A program made the translations under genes and the position numbers. This document shows, piece after piece, positions 34,271 through 46,537 of a stretch of 64,000 bases of DNA; within the stretch, counting starts at the first letter, position 1; each line of letters begins with the position of its first letter. The stretch covers positions 5,163,501 to 5,227,500 of the forward strand of contig OX327693.1 of the NCBI GenBank assembly GCA_946807835.1, written 5' to 3'. The notes under the pieces were generated by a model, which saw nothing but the letters and a program-made list of their open reading frames with translations, did no database searches and had not been told where the DNA came from. The stretch is from Ailanthus altissimus (taxonomy: Eukaryota; Streptophyta; Magnoliopsida; Sapindales; Simaroubaceae).

Positions 34271-36388
34271 ATGATGCCTTTATCCGATTTTAGTTATTAC
34301 GAGTTTCTTAAGTTGTATTTAAATTTTTTTACATGTGAACTCTTATTTCAATTAAATATAAAGTTTTTTAAAAAAATTTAGAGCCTATATAAATTTTTGT
34401 AAGGCTATTAGGGTGATATACATAAAAAAAAAAGCAACAAAAAAATATTAAATATAGAGCTTATGGAGAATTTAAGCGTTGAGTGCATAAAAAGATATTG
34501 TATAGGCATTTGAAGAGCTAGATCTATTAAGTTTTTCTTATAATCTTTTAAATTATTTTTTTAATTATTGAGTAGTTCGTTAGTAATTATTAAATAATAA
34601 AAAAAATTAGTATCCAGTAATTTACTGTTGAAGTAGGCAAGTTGTTAAATTGTATAAATTTTTGTGTGATCTTTTATAATTTTTATGTACTTGTAAATGA
34701 AGAGTTCCATACGAAAAATTTCAACATAAACATCCGTATTTTTAAATAAATTTCAACTTTAAATATTTTTATAAAATTATTTTAAATTAAATTTAGTTCT
34801 AAAAAATATCATTATTAATTAGTTTATATAAATATAAGGATAATTGTATTGGATTAATTTCTTGAAGTTTTGTTGTCAATCAAGAAATAACTTTTGCTTT
34901 CAAAATTAGCCAAAATAAAAACACCATGAACTTCTACCGAAAGTATACGCACAAATACCATGCAAATACATATGCATCACCAAGTGCTTGTCAGGAATCA
35001 TTTGAATTGCCGACATGCATTACTGAACGTTTCTTTCTCTTTCTTTTTTTCTTTTTAACGCACTCTTTAACTTTTTCTAAATTTTGGGTGTTGGCTAATC
35101 ATATTTTGTCATTGCCCTTTATTTTCTAGGAGCTTTCGCAATACGATGGTTTTTGGGTGAGCAGCGTCCAATTAGCCTCACTTAAATTTTAAATTACCTA
35201 AAACTCTCTTATTATTTTATATTATTTTTTAAGAAAATCTTGATGTTAGTAGAGGTCAATTTTGAAAGTGATTTGAAGACATTGATGTTATGACTTAGAG
35301 GGATTTTTTAAATAATATAAACCAATAAAAGTTTTTTCTTAATAATATCAATTTTAACAAGGAGATAATATTAGGGACGGTAAAATATGTCAAGTCATGA
35401 TCACACAATGTAAATTTGACACATTATAAGTAAATTCGGCTCAAAGAAAAATTGATATGATTATTATAGTTTAAATTCGTATCACTTATTTATTAATTTT
35501 ATCAAATTTGTATTTCGGTTTATTAATTGGTTAATTTTCTTTTATAACATATTACAGTATACATTAATGAATCAGATCAATTAGTTTAAGACATATATAA
35601 TTGTTTAAGACACTAATTCATTAAAAAAAATATTAATTTATTAACAAATTCTTTAATTTTTTAAAGATAAAATAAAAAATTCATCTAATATTTTTTTTAA
35701 ACATGAATTTGAAAAAAATCAAAAGAAAAGGGTAAATAAAATATTTTTATATGCATTTTAGTATGAAATAGATTAAAGACTTGATATTTTTATATAGTTA
35801 TTTTTTTTATTTTAGTTATAATAACTTTAATATGTTCATTCGTTTTAAAAAAAAATCAAATCTTTTTTTATAATTCTACAAACAAAACAAATCGTGGCTT
35901 ATAATCTTACATAAATTGAATTATGTATATTCGTATAAAAGAGTCAAATTTAACACATTTATTAGATGTATCTAATTATGATATATCATGTAATTTGTTT
36001 ATTGGACAAATTAAATTAGTATTTGAGTGTTTAATTCATTTATTTAAGTAAATTATATTTGAATTTAAAAAAATCAACTATACATTGAATTGATACAATA
36101 CGTACATGATTTATTTATACAAATTAGCACATTTAAGTAACATAATTTTTTTTTTGAGATGAAGAATTTTATCTTTCAAAGAAAATAAAGTACGAACTTG
36201 GCTGTTTTTTTATAAAAAAAAATTATTTTGGTAACTTTTAATCTTAATAATAGATTAAAGATAGACTCGAACCACAACATATATGTTAAAAGTACAAGTA
36301 TAATAAAAGAAAATTGTTTCTTCGGATTTCTTTAAGCTAGTTTAGTATTTATTTGTTTTTGCTATATATGTTGCTTGACTTTAGTGGT
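34271..36388. other. Unit-3 spacer, no gene
   Basis: 34860-35150 is paralogous to 47450-48340 in unit 4 (shared TTGAAGTTTTGTT, GACATGCATTA and TTTTCTAGGA.CTT landmarks), without the MITE found there. 36150-36300 matches 48340-48420. The 67-codon frame at 34926-35129 is not conserved. Confidence 0.5.
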
Positions 36389-37155
36389 TGTAAGAATATT
36401 AATTGAAAATTATTAAAAAATAATTTAGAGATTAAATCAACTGCGTAGGATGTGTATGGATTGAAGATGAACGTGAAAGGAGGTAAAAAATGAAGAAGGG
36501 CGCACCAGGCGCCAATGCCGCGGCAACCAGGCGTGGGCGCCACAGTGCTCAATCCAGAACCTGAGCGCTGCGGCGTAAGAAGACCAGCGCCGCAGAGCTC
36601 AGCAGAAGCACACCAGCACTGCGGCCATGAGAGCCCAGTGCCAATCCTTATTTTCGGGATACTGTTCCCGTCTCCAGCGCCACGGCGCTGGAGACGGAAA
36701 CAGTATCCCGAAATAAGAAAACTTCCTTATTTTATCTCTCACTTGCTTCAGAACTTCCTAATACGACTCCCACATGTATAGTGTAAACTTAGGTCGTCCC
36801 AAAGCCTATATAAAGGCTATCAATTAGCTTGTAAACACATCTTTATGATCAACAAGAAATCTTTGTGATCTTAGTGATAATCTTTGTGGTTCTTTGTGAG
36901 AAAAAATCCATAGATTATAAGATAGAGTTTTCTTTGTGATCTTTCTTAGACATACTTTGTGAGTACCTTATGATTCATAATAAGATAAGAGTGTGATCTT
37001 GATTCGCCGTGGATGTAGGCAAGTTGCCAAACCACGTAATTCTTTATGTATTCTTATTCTACCCATTTCTCTCTTTATTTCTTAATAACTTGTTCTGCAT
37101 TATTATTTGCTTGAGATATATTTTGTTTGCTTGTTTGTGTGCTTCCGTTGTAACA
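36389..37155 (+). repeat. Copia 5' LTR
   Basis: 767 bp. It carries GC-rich GCGCCGCAG-type motifs (36505-36700), a long palindrome and a TATATAAAGG box near 36807. Related to 41241-41835 and to the solo LTR at 53118-53836. Confidence 0.8.
36655..36710. repeat. 56-bp near-perfect palindrome in the 5' LTR
   Basis: CGGGATACTGTTCCCGTCTC pairs with its reverse complement ending CAGTATCCCG, with one mismatch; pairing extends outward through CTTATTTT/AAATAAG with one bulge. The 3' LTR and the solo LTR keep only one arm. Confidence 0.9.
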
Positions 37156-37186
37156 AATTGGTATCAAAACTTGGTTCTAAGCAGAC

Positions 37187-40100
37187 ATGGCCACACCCAA
37201 GTATGAGGTAGAGAAATTCAACGGTACAAATAACTTCAATCTGTGGAAGATGAAGGTTAAGGCATTGTTGGTGAGCCAAAGGCTTAGTTCGGCATTAGAG
37301 GAGATTGCAGCTCCATCTAGTGATGAAGAGAAGACGCCAGAGTCATCTAAAGCTGAAGCGAAAGAATGAACATTCAAGAAAGAGCTCATAGCACAATCGT
37401 TTTGTCATTGAGCGATGAAGTACTAAGGGAAGTAGTAGGTGAGACGACGACAATAGGTCTTTGAAAGAAGCTTGACTCTCTTTATATAAGGAAATCGTTG
37501 GCCAACAGATTACATATAAAGAATAAGTTGTATCAGCTGTCCATGTCAGAGGGGACGCCGATGAAAAATCATATAGACGCCTTCAATAAGATCATTCTTG
37601 ATCTTAAGTCTATCAACATCAAGATAGAAGATGAAGATAGAGCAATTATCCTACTGAGTTCACTCCCTAAGAGCTATGAGAGTTTTGTTGATACGTTACT
37701 CTACGGCAGAGAGAGTTTACGATGAGTGATGTGAAATCATCATTAAACTCAAAGTTATTAGGAAAGCAGACCGAGGGCAATGCAGAAAGCTTATCTGTAA
37801 GAGGAATGCCTCATATAGAGATGGGAAGAAAAAAGGCTCAAGGTCGAAGTCTAAGACTTCTAAGAAGTGCTATTGTTGCAAGAAAGAGTGGCACTTCATA
37901 AAGGACTGTCCTGATAAGAGAGCATAAGACAAGAAGAAAGCGAATGCTGCACTTGCCTATGATGATAGCTATGACAGTGCAGAGACACTCGTCGTTACTG
38001 ATAGTAAGAACTCTAAATAATGGGTTCTTGATTCTGGTTGCACTTTTCACATGTGTCCACACAAGTCTTGGTTTACAAATTTTCAACTTATTAGTAGTGG
38101 TAAGGTCTTGATGAATAATGACATTGCAAGTTAGATGATGAGAATTGGTAGTATTAAACTTAGGCTACATGATGGGCGAGTGAGAGAGTTGACAGATGTT
38201 ACGTATGTTCCTGACTTGAAGAGAAACTTGATCCCACTAGGGACTCTAAACCAGAATGGGTGTTCCATCAGGATCAATGGAGGAATTTTAAGAGTTTTGA
38301 AAAGTTCCATGGTGGTGATGAGAGGAAAGAAGGGCAAAAGGGTTTATGTGCTTAAGGGTGAAGTCATAAGTGGTTCTGCATTATTCTCTGTAGATGATAA
38401 GAGTATGCAAACCAAGTTGTGGCATCTTAGACTGGCACACCTAGGCGAAAGAAACCTAAAGGAGTTATTCAGTCCAAAGGCGTTTGGAGAAGATAAGTTC
38501 CAGCCTTTAAAGTTTTGTGAGCATTATGTGCTTGGGAAAACACATAGGGTAAGGTTTAGTACCGGAAAGCACAAGACTAAGGGGACTCTTAACTACATAC
38601 ACTCGAATTTTTTAGGACTAGCTCAGACAGCTACTCGTGGTGGTGCCACGTATTTTCTCAGCTTAATTGATGACTATTCAAGGAAGCTGTGGGTCTATGT
38701 GTTGAAGAGCAAGGATCAAGCATTTGAAGTATTCAAGACTTGAAAAGTTCTTATTGAAAATCAGACTGGCAAAAGGGTAAATAGGCTAAAGACTGACAAC
38801 GGCTTCGAATTTTGTAACAGAGAGTTTGATGGGTTTTGTGCCAAGCATGGGATTGCAAGGCATAGAACAGTAAGATCAACATCATAGTAGAATGGTGTGG
38901 CTGAGATGATGAATAGGACCTTACTTGAAAGGGTTAGATGTATGCTTACCAATGCGAAGATGCCCAAGACATTCTGGAGAGAAGCTGTGGTGACTGCAGC
39001 TTACTTGATTAATAGAAGTCCTTCTCAGCAATTGACTTCAAAACGCCAGAAAAGCAATGGTCTGGTAATCCTCCGAAGTATGACCACCTCAGAATATTTG
39101 ATTGCCCTGCCTTTGTACATGTTAAGGAGGGGAAATTGAAACCTAAAGCTATCAAAGAGGTATTCATAGGATATCCTGAAGAAGTAAAAGGATACAAGGT
39201 GTGGTGTAAAGACTTGACACACTACCAAGGAGTATCATAAGCCGTGATATGACGTTCGATGAGATGACGATGCTGAAAACCTCCCAAGAAAATGAGAAAG
39301 AAGAACCCCTTGTCCAAGGAAGACTCAGCACCCGAGTCAATAGAAGTTAAAGTAGAGCCTGAACATGGATCTGATATGCCCCCAGATCAACACTTCAACG
39401 AGGAGATCCTTGAAGATGAAGCAAGAACACTGGCAAGTTCCTCCAAGTCCACCCAAAGAAATACTAAAACTCCTGAGATGGAACTTGAAGTGTACCAGCT
39501 TGCTAGAGACAGGCTAAGGAGAACGATTAACCCACCAGTTAGGTATGCACAAGCAAACTTAGTTGCTCATGCTTTTAATTCTGCTTACACTCTTGATTAT
39601 GATGAGCCTAGGACATATGGTGAGGCTATGAAAAGTAAAAACAAGAAAGAATGACAGCAGACTATGGAAGAAGAAATTAGTTCTCTTAAGAAGAACAATA
39701 TCTAGAAGTTAGTGGAGAGACCTCAAAAGAAGCTAGTCGGGTGCAAGTGGGTGTACAAGGTGAAAGAGGGGATACCGGGGATTGAGCCGACAAGATTCAA
39801 GGCTAGGTTAGTAGCACAAGGTTTTACTCAGAGAGAATGAGTCAATTTTTATGAGATATTCTCGCCAGTTGTCAAGCACACATCTATTAGAATTTTGTTA
39901 GCCATATGTGCAAACCTTGATTTACATCTAGAACAGATGGATGTAAAGACAACTTTTCTACATGGATAGCTTGAAGAAACGATATACATGGCACAGCCGC
40001 AAGGGTTCGAGGAGCCCGAAAAAGAAGATCATGCTTGTTTGCTAAAGAAGTCATTATACGGGTTAAAACAATCACCTAGACAGTGGTATATGAGATTTGA

Positions 40101-41169
40101 TGAGTTTATGATGATTTGTGGCTTTAGTAGAAGCAAGTATGACAGATGTGTGTACTTCAAGAACATAAGTTGTGGGATAATGTATTTGCTTCTATACGTC
40201 GATGATATGTTGATCGCATGCAAGAATATGGAAGAAATATAGAAACTCAAGAAGCAGTTGAGTGACGAGTTTGAAATAAAGAATTTGGGAGCAGCGAAGA
40301 GAATTTTAGGTATGGATATTGTGAGGGAAAGAAGAGATGTTATATTCTTGTCCCAATATCAATATATAGCCAAAATTCTAAAGAAGTTTGGTATGTCCAA
40401 CGCGAAGGCTGCCTCTACTCCTTTGGCCATGCATTTCAGACTTTCAACAGTACAGTCGCCGACATCCGATAAGGAGAAACTGCAGATGAGCAAAGTACCG
40501 TATGCAAGCGCTGTGGGGAGCATCATGTATGCAATAGTTTGCATAACACCAGACATAGCACAAACCGTGAGTGTGGTGAGTAGATACATGGCGAATCCGA
40601 GAAAAGATCACTGGCTTGTAGTAAAGTGAATTCTGAGATATCTCAAAGGAACGTCAAATCACGGGCTGATATATAAGAGGGATGAGGACAGCAATGAAAT
40701 GATAAAGGGGTATGTAGACTCAGATTATACATGTGATCTAAACAAGAGAAGATCGTTAACAGGCTACGTATTCATAGTGTTTGGGTGTAGTATGTGTTGG
40801 AGATCAGTTCTACAACATGTGGTTGTACTCTCTACCACAAAGGCAGAGTACATAGCTGTTGGTAAAGCTATCAAGGAGGCCGTATAGTTAAAAGGCATAT
40901 ATGCCGAGGTATTGGCTAGTAAAGATGTGAACACCAGTGTATATTGTAACAGCTAGAGTGTCATACATCTAAGCAAGTATCAAGTGTTCTACAAGAGGTC
41001 GAAACACATTGATGTGAGGCTCCATTACATTCGTGAGATTGTCCAAAGTGGTGAAGTTAGTCTAACAAAAATAGCGTTATCTAAAAACCTTACTGATATG
41101 TTGACTAAGCCACTGCTCTCGGTTAAATTCATCCTATATAAGGACTTAACCGGAGTCACTACTTTGTGA
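37187..41169 (+). pseudogene. Copia gag-pol polyprotein remains
   Basis: Gag starts at ATG 37187 (KYEVEKFNGTNNFNLWKMK) and has a zinc knuckle C-x2-C-x4-H-x4-C at 37868-37909. The protease motif VLDSGCTFHMC (near 38027-38060) is intact but follows a stop. In the integrase, the first catalytic Asp is Asn (YIHSNF), DNGFEF and NGVAEM keep the other acids, and the HHCC zinc site has a Cys-to-Tyr change (CEHY). The RT includes LEQMDVKTTFLHG and LLYVDDMLIA (near 40185-40215). RNase H residues YVDSDYTCD and TTKAEYIAV are present near 40708 and 40840. At least eight stops or frameshifts interrupt it, so it is dead. Confidence 0.9.
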
Positions 41170-41240
41170 GGGTGACCGAAGATGCAAAAATGAGAGATCG
41201 AGTTACTTTGTGGATGATTTTGAATCAAAGAGAGGATTTG

Positions 41241-41835
41241 TGTGAATATTGTTTGAAAATCATCGAAATATGATTTGGAGATCAAGCCAAGTACGTAGGG
41301 TGCGCACGGATCGAAGATGGACGTGAAAGGAGGCGAAAAACAAAGAATGGCGCATCAGGCGCCAGCGCCGGAGATGAAAACAGTATCCCGAAATTAGCAA
41401 ACTTCCTTATTTCGCCTCTCACTTGCTCCAGGATTCCCTAATACGACTCCCACACGTATAAGGTAAACATAGGTCGTCCTAAAACTTATATAAAAGCTAT
41501 TAATTGGCTTGTAAACACATTTTTGTGATCAATAAGAAATCTTTGTGATCTTAGTAATAATATTTGTAGTTCTTTATGAGAGAAAATCTTTAAAGTATAA
41601 GAGAGAATTTTTTTTATGATCTTTCTTGTAATAGGCATACTTTTGTGAGTGCTTTGTGATTCATAATAAGATAAGAGTGTGATCTTAATTCGCCGTAAAT
41701 GTAGGTAAGTTATCGAATTACGTAATTTTTTATATATTTTTTATTTATTTATTTTTTATTTTTTAATAACTTATTTTAAATTATTATTTACTTGTGATAT
41801 ATTTTATTTACTTATTTGTAAGCTTCCACTCACCA
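41241..41835 (+). repeat. Copia 3' LTR (internally deleted)
   Basis: Aligned to the 5' LTR from TGTGAATATTG to CTTCCACTCACCA. Most of the GC-rich part present in the 5' LTR is absent between GCCAGCGCC and GGAGATGAAAACAG. Divergence between LTRs is high, implying an old insertion. Confidence 0.8.
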
Positions 41836-42982
41836 ATGATATTACAATATTTTACTGTATTCGCCATGAAAATTTTCTGTTGGTTTTAATTGACTTGATG
41901 ATTTGGAATTTATAAACTAATGCAATCAAGTTGTCTTCACGAAGGAAATTCTTACCATCTATTATTTTAAAATGCTACGAGCAATAGTGCTTTTCTTATT
42001 CCAACCATGTACAAAAACATTTTTAATGAATGGGAGTATTTTTTATTTTTTTAAATATTTTTTATTCGCATAAAATATAAATCATGCTACTCTCTAGTGA
42101 TGGATCTGCATAAAGGCTTAGAGAGCTATTGCCCTAGCCCCTGCCTCAACCCCAATATGTTTAATTAAATAACATATTTTTATTATTTTTATTTTTTAAA
42201 ATAAATATTTTTGTAATTTAATTTTTTAAAATTTTAAAATTAACATTAAAATTATTCTATAATTAAATTTTAATTTTAACATTTAACTCTCATTACTTTA
42301 AATTTTTATATCATCCCTATTATTCTTTATCCCTCTATAACTAGAATTTGTGTTTCAAATTTTTTATTTTATCCAAAAGACTTTATTAATTGAACCAATC
42401 TACACCCACTGTTTTTCATTTATTAGGAGATATAGTGAGCAGTATCACTTAGAATAGAGGATCGAAGATGAAAGAAAAGAGAAAATTATTAATAAACTAA
42501 GGTTGCTGAAGCATAAAAACAGATCAAATTCTCTCCTAATTCTTCAAAGATCTTATACAATATGTTCATTATTTGATTAGCGTACCAACCACAAACTTTC
42601 TACTTTGCTCACGAGGAACTGAGATCAATGCAACAATAATTCACGTAGCTAAACCTTGAAGCTTTTGGATCTGCATAAAGATCATGTAAAAAGTGTACCT
42701 GTGATTTTAACGTAAACCAACTAATACTTATATGACTCATAACTCAACTAATAAAATAAAAGGATCATACTTTTATTATTATTCTTTCACTTATTGAGTA
42801 ACAGTAGTTGTATCGCATAATTTTCTATATAAGAAGTCACACTAATAAAATAAACAAAGAAGACAAACAAACATAGAAATGAAGATCTCTTTGGTAACTT
42901 TTCTTATCCTATAATTTATTGTTTAATTTCAGTTGTCACCATGCACTTAAGAGCTGGACTTTCACAAATCACGACTTCAATT
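41836..42982. other. Intergenic and PIP-4 3' flank
   Basis: 42640-42940 follows the PIP 3' flank pattern (GGATCTGCATAAAGATCATGT, AAGAAGTCACACTA). 41990-42450 is AT-rich with no gene. Confidence 0.5.
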
Positions 42983-43213
42983 CTAATGGCCATCGCCTTT
43001 GGAGCTTGGTCCCGATTCCAGCCGTTCAAGCCAATACGACATAGCAAATCTCGCCTTCTCATTCACCAATGGCGACGAGTAAGCTGTCTCGAGGTGATTG
43101 GCCTTGGGAAAATCCTCCGGCAAAGCCCTTGTAGCCTCAACCCCAACATGGCTCAACATGGCCACTGAAATTGCCAAAATTATTAAAAGGGCGCTCAATT
43201 TTTCGGAATTCAT
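42983..43213 (-). CDS. PIP-4: divergent PIP-type peptide precursor, 76 aa
   Basis: Recognisably the same precursor: MNSEKLSALL start, signal core LIILAISVAML, RALPEDFPKANHL, then C-terminus RLESGPSSKGDGH. One residue is inserted (LETAYSSP instead of LETYSSP). In the mature region Ala becomes Glu, the second Pro of SGPSP becomes Ser, and the Pro/Arg of GPGH/GRGH becomes Asp. The first Pro in SGPS and the G-x-GH frame remain. It may be a subfunctionalised peptide or a gene under relaxed selection. The promoter keeps a TATA box (plus-strand 43346-43353) but lacks the ACGTG/W-box composite and RY motif shared by the other four copies. Confidence 0.8.
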   Translation of the reverse strand: MNSEKLSALLIILAISVAMLSHVGVEATRALPEDFPKANHLETAYSSPLVNEKARFAMSYWLERLESGPSSKGDGH

Positions 43214-43345
43214 CGTCGGACAACACTCTAAAAGTTGCTGGAAACCAAAAAACAGAAAAAGTTCAGGCTAAAATCGGTTGCTTTAGCTTTGTTGCTATGC
43301 TTTTGGTGGAGAATTGAGTATGAGAAATGTGAAGGTGGTTAAAAT

Positions 43346-43353
43346 TATTTATA
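43346..43353 (-). promoter_or_regulatory. PIP-4 TATA box
   Basis: TATTTATA on the plus strand, 133 bp upstream of the start, at the position conserved in all copies. The upstream module seen in other copies is replaced by unrelated AT-rich DNA (about 43445-43600); only a degenerate ACATTTTGACGA remains near 43616. Confidence 0.65.
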
Positions 43354-43878
43354 GGGAAAAAGAGTGAGAATTTTTGCATGGGTATTGCTGGACTTAGCTT
43401 TTTGAATAAATTAAGTTGAATTTGTGTGAATGGTGGCTAGTTAAATTAGGATTCTCTCTTACTTTAATCCTACCTATATCTTATAGTGTTTTATATTAAT
43501 TATGTATGATGAAAATTTATTTTGTAATTATTTATTTTTATTAACTACCAACTTTATATTAATAAACGATTAGATTAAAACAATAATCATAGTCCAAATT
43601 CACTAACGTGGCTTACATTTTGACGACGGAGATTTTGAATTTCTCATAAAGTGTCAATTTTGTCATTTTGCAAAATAAGAATGAAGTTCATTATTTAAAT
43701 TTTTTTTTTACTATAACGTTATAGTGGATGCTCACTTAGGTAATTTAATTTAAAACAAATTACGTTAATTTTTTTTTCTTTTGTAGGATGTATTATTGAT
43801 TTAATACTTTATCAATCTCTATGTTGATGGGTTTCTCCATTTGAATTAAATTTCCTTGCTTTAGTTAGTAAAAAGTTT

Positions 43879-44746
43879 GGAAATGTTTTGTAAATAGTCA
43901 ATTTATTGGGGTCATTTTCTTATTTAACTAACTTTAAAATTTTTTATTTTTTATAGTCAAATAATTCAAAAATAGACACAAATGTCCTTTTTTTACTATT
44001 TTAATAGTATCTACTACAGTAATCAGTTTCTACTACAATAACAAATTTTTTTTTGTTTTTTTATTAGAGCAATATTGTGCCCCAATATTTTTATTTTTAA
44101 ATTTTTTTATGATTTATAATATGTGTTTTATTATGTATAGTATATTTAATTTATATTATATTTAAAATTATATTTTTATTTTTTAAATTTAAGTTTGTAT
44201 TTGTTTATTAAAATTATATTCATTTTATTTAGTTATATTATTTTTAAATTATTTAATTTAACTATATTATTTATTTAATTACAAACACAATAAATAATAT
44301 TTTTAATTAAAAATATTAGTGGGACCATATGCAATAATTATTTTAGAAATAAATAAATAATGTATTTAAATTAAATTAAATAAATAATATAATGAACTTA
44401 AATAATTAAAAATAATAAAATTAAATAAAACAAAGAAAATTTTACTAACCGAATATAAACTTAAATTTAAACAAATGTAAATATAATTTAAATAAATATC
44501 ATACCATACATAATAAAATATAATATAAATAAATCAATTACAAATAAACACAAAAAAATTGTTAACTGTAGTAGTACTATTTACTATAATGGGTACTGTT
44601 GACTACAGAAAACACTATTAAAATAGTAAAAAAGGTATTTATTTCAACTTTTAAATTATACGACTATAAAAATTTTAAAAAATTAAGTCGTTTAAATAAG
44701 AAAATGATCCCAATAAATTGATTATTTACAAAACAAAATACCCTTG
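43879..44746. mobile_element. Mutator-like MITE, ~870 bp, long inverted ends
   Basis: The left end (GTTTTGTAAATAGTCAATTTATTGG) and the reverse complement of the right end (GTTTTGTAAATAATCAATTTATTGG) align for about 170 bp, including ACTATTTTAATAGT. The interior is AT-rich and noncoding. The flanks both carry AAGTTT, and the unit-3 paralogue near 30940-30965 reads straight through this site without the element. Confidence 0.75.
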
Positions 44747-44819
44747 AAGTTTTTTGAGAACTGATATGAACGCTTTTGTATATTAAAATTTTCTGATAAT
44801 ATAAAATTTCAATTAGAAT

Positions 44820-45170
44820 TATGATATTAGATTTGGTATGTGATGACATGTTTAAAGAAGTCCAAAGTTGAGAAATTTTGAATTGACCAACTTAAGACTA
44901 AAGACTAAAGACTTCTCTAATTAACTTTGAATGGACTACTTGTATAATCCTGCTCTTTAAGCAAAATGCAAATCGTGCAAGCCAATAGAGACTGTGATAG
45001 CCATTGGCTCCTGACTTCAGTTGCCTAATGATCCTCTGTTGAAGTTAAATATCCTGAGCCTTCTCGGAAATTTAACCAAATTTAATTATTAGTAAAATTG
45101 AAGAGTCATCGCTTGAGTAATTGGTAGTGTCTTCTCCCGAATTTTACCAAATTGTAAGAAAATTTGAATT
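44820..45170. promoter_or_regulatory. Conserved intergenic block, unit 4
   Basis: Same landmarks as in the other units, with two GACTAAA repeats (44892-44914). The G-box core is not preserved. Confidence 0.45.
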
Positions 45171-46537
45171 CTTCTTCTTTTTTTCTTCCTTTTTGTTTTA
45201 AAATGTTCAGTCATTTTCGAATCTCCTTTGTTCAGATTGCCTGTGGAGACAAACGAGCAACCGGTAAAAATTGCTTGCCATTGTAAACAATCTAATCCAA
45301 TTATATCATATTTTGTTGCCTTCATTTTTTTTTTTTTCTTCTTCTTTTTTTACATGTTTATGTTCACACACACCATACACATAATTAAAAATTCCTCTAT
45401 CAGCCAATCACATTTGACCAGTTGGTGGTGTCAACAATTCCAAAATTTGTGTTGTGTTGTAAAGTGATATCAAAGGCGGTGGGGGAGGACACATTGGTAA
45501 ATTTCAATCTCTTTCACTTATAAATATGTGGATAGTTGATTGTCTTTTTATAATTCATTTATTTTTTATATTTTCATAATTTTTAAAAATTTCTTATTAT
45601 TTGAGTTATCTTTAACTTTTACATTTTATTATTTATTTATAACACCGTAATATAAAATTAGAAAATAATATTATATTTTTTAAGTATTATTTTAAAATTT
45701 TTATTTTATATTAATATGTTAAATAATTATTAAGGAATAAAATAGTACAATGATTTCACCATTATACAAAATCAGTCATTATATAATTTCACCATCAAAT
45801 TAATGTTTAACACATTATTTACGATAAAAAATTTAAAATAATATTTGAGAAATATAACATTATTCATAATTAATATTTCTATATGTGACTATTGAAATGT
45901 ACATTTGATTTTCTCTTTTCTAATTTTTTCCCTTTAAATAAACCTTTAAAACTACCATAGGGTGGGTCTTGCAGGTTCGTGGGGAAATATTTCTATCTCT
46001 ATTTCGAGTAAAATTTATAAAATGAAAGAAAAAAACAAAATATAACTCTAAATTATGTATAATTAAATTTGTATACAGAAAATCTTAAAAGATATTAGCA
46101 TAAGTGTTCTATTTGTTTATGTATAATCGTTTCAAGTGCAGACCCTTTTAACTCTATATAATATTGTAATGAACTTTTTATAAAGCAGGTCTTAAAATTA
46201 TATTTGTCTATATTATAATTATTTTTAAGTGTGAATGTTTACATATCTTTTTTTAAGACAAATATTACATTACAAATTTTAAATTTTATTTTAATGAATT
46301 ACAATTAAAAAATTATAATAATTTTTAAATCTCAACGAATTATAACAAAGAATTATAATAACTGTTAACATTTGTAACTTATCAAAAAATTACAACAAAT
46401 ATTTATAATAACTTTCAATAATCACCTCCTAACAATTAGACAAATAAAAATTTTTTAATCCCAAAGAATTATCATAACTTTCAATAAGTACTTCTTAAAA
46501 ATTGGAGGAATGAAAATTTTTTAAGCCCTAAGCTCTA
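45171..46537. other. Unit-4 spacer, no gene
   Basis: 45190-45420 and 45900-45960 are weakly paralogous to 14140-14400 and 26640-26880. A MITE sits at 45662-45863. No coding signal. Confidence 0.45.
45662..45863. mobile_element. MITE, family M1 copy 2
   Basis: AATAATATTATATTTTTTAAG start, GTTAAATAATTATTA inner motif, and an inverted partner ending ATATAACATTATT. More diverged than copy 1, with an extra ACTATTATACAAAATCAGTC-like centre. Confidence 0.55.

Larger units (their letters stand above)
36389..41835 (+). mobile_element. Degenerate Ty1/copia LTR retrotransposon
   Basis: The 5' LTR is 36389-37155 (TGTAAGAATATT...TAACA), followed after three bases by a primer-binding site TGGTATCAAAAC (37159-37170). 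The 3' LTR is 41241-41835 (TGTGAATATTG...CACCA). The 3' copy is about 170 bp shorter because most of the GC-rich segment is missing. Both LTRs share a TATATAAA.GCTAT promoter-like site. Protease-integrase-RT-RNase H order puts it in copia. I found no matching 5-bp flanking duplication, so ends may be mutated. It lies in the unit-3 spacer. Confidence 0.85.
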
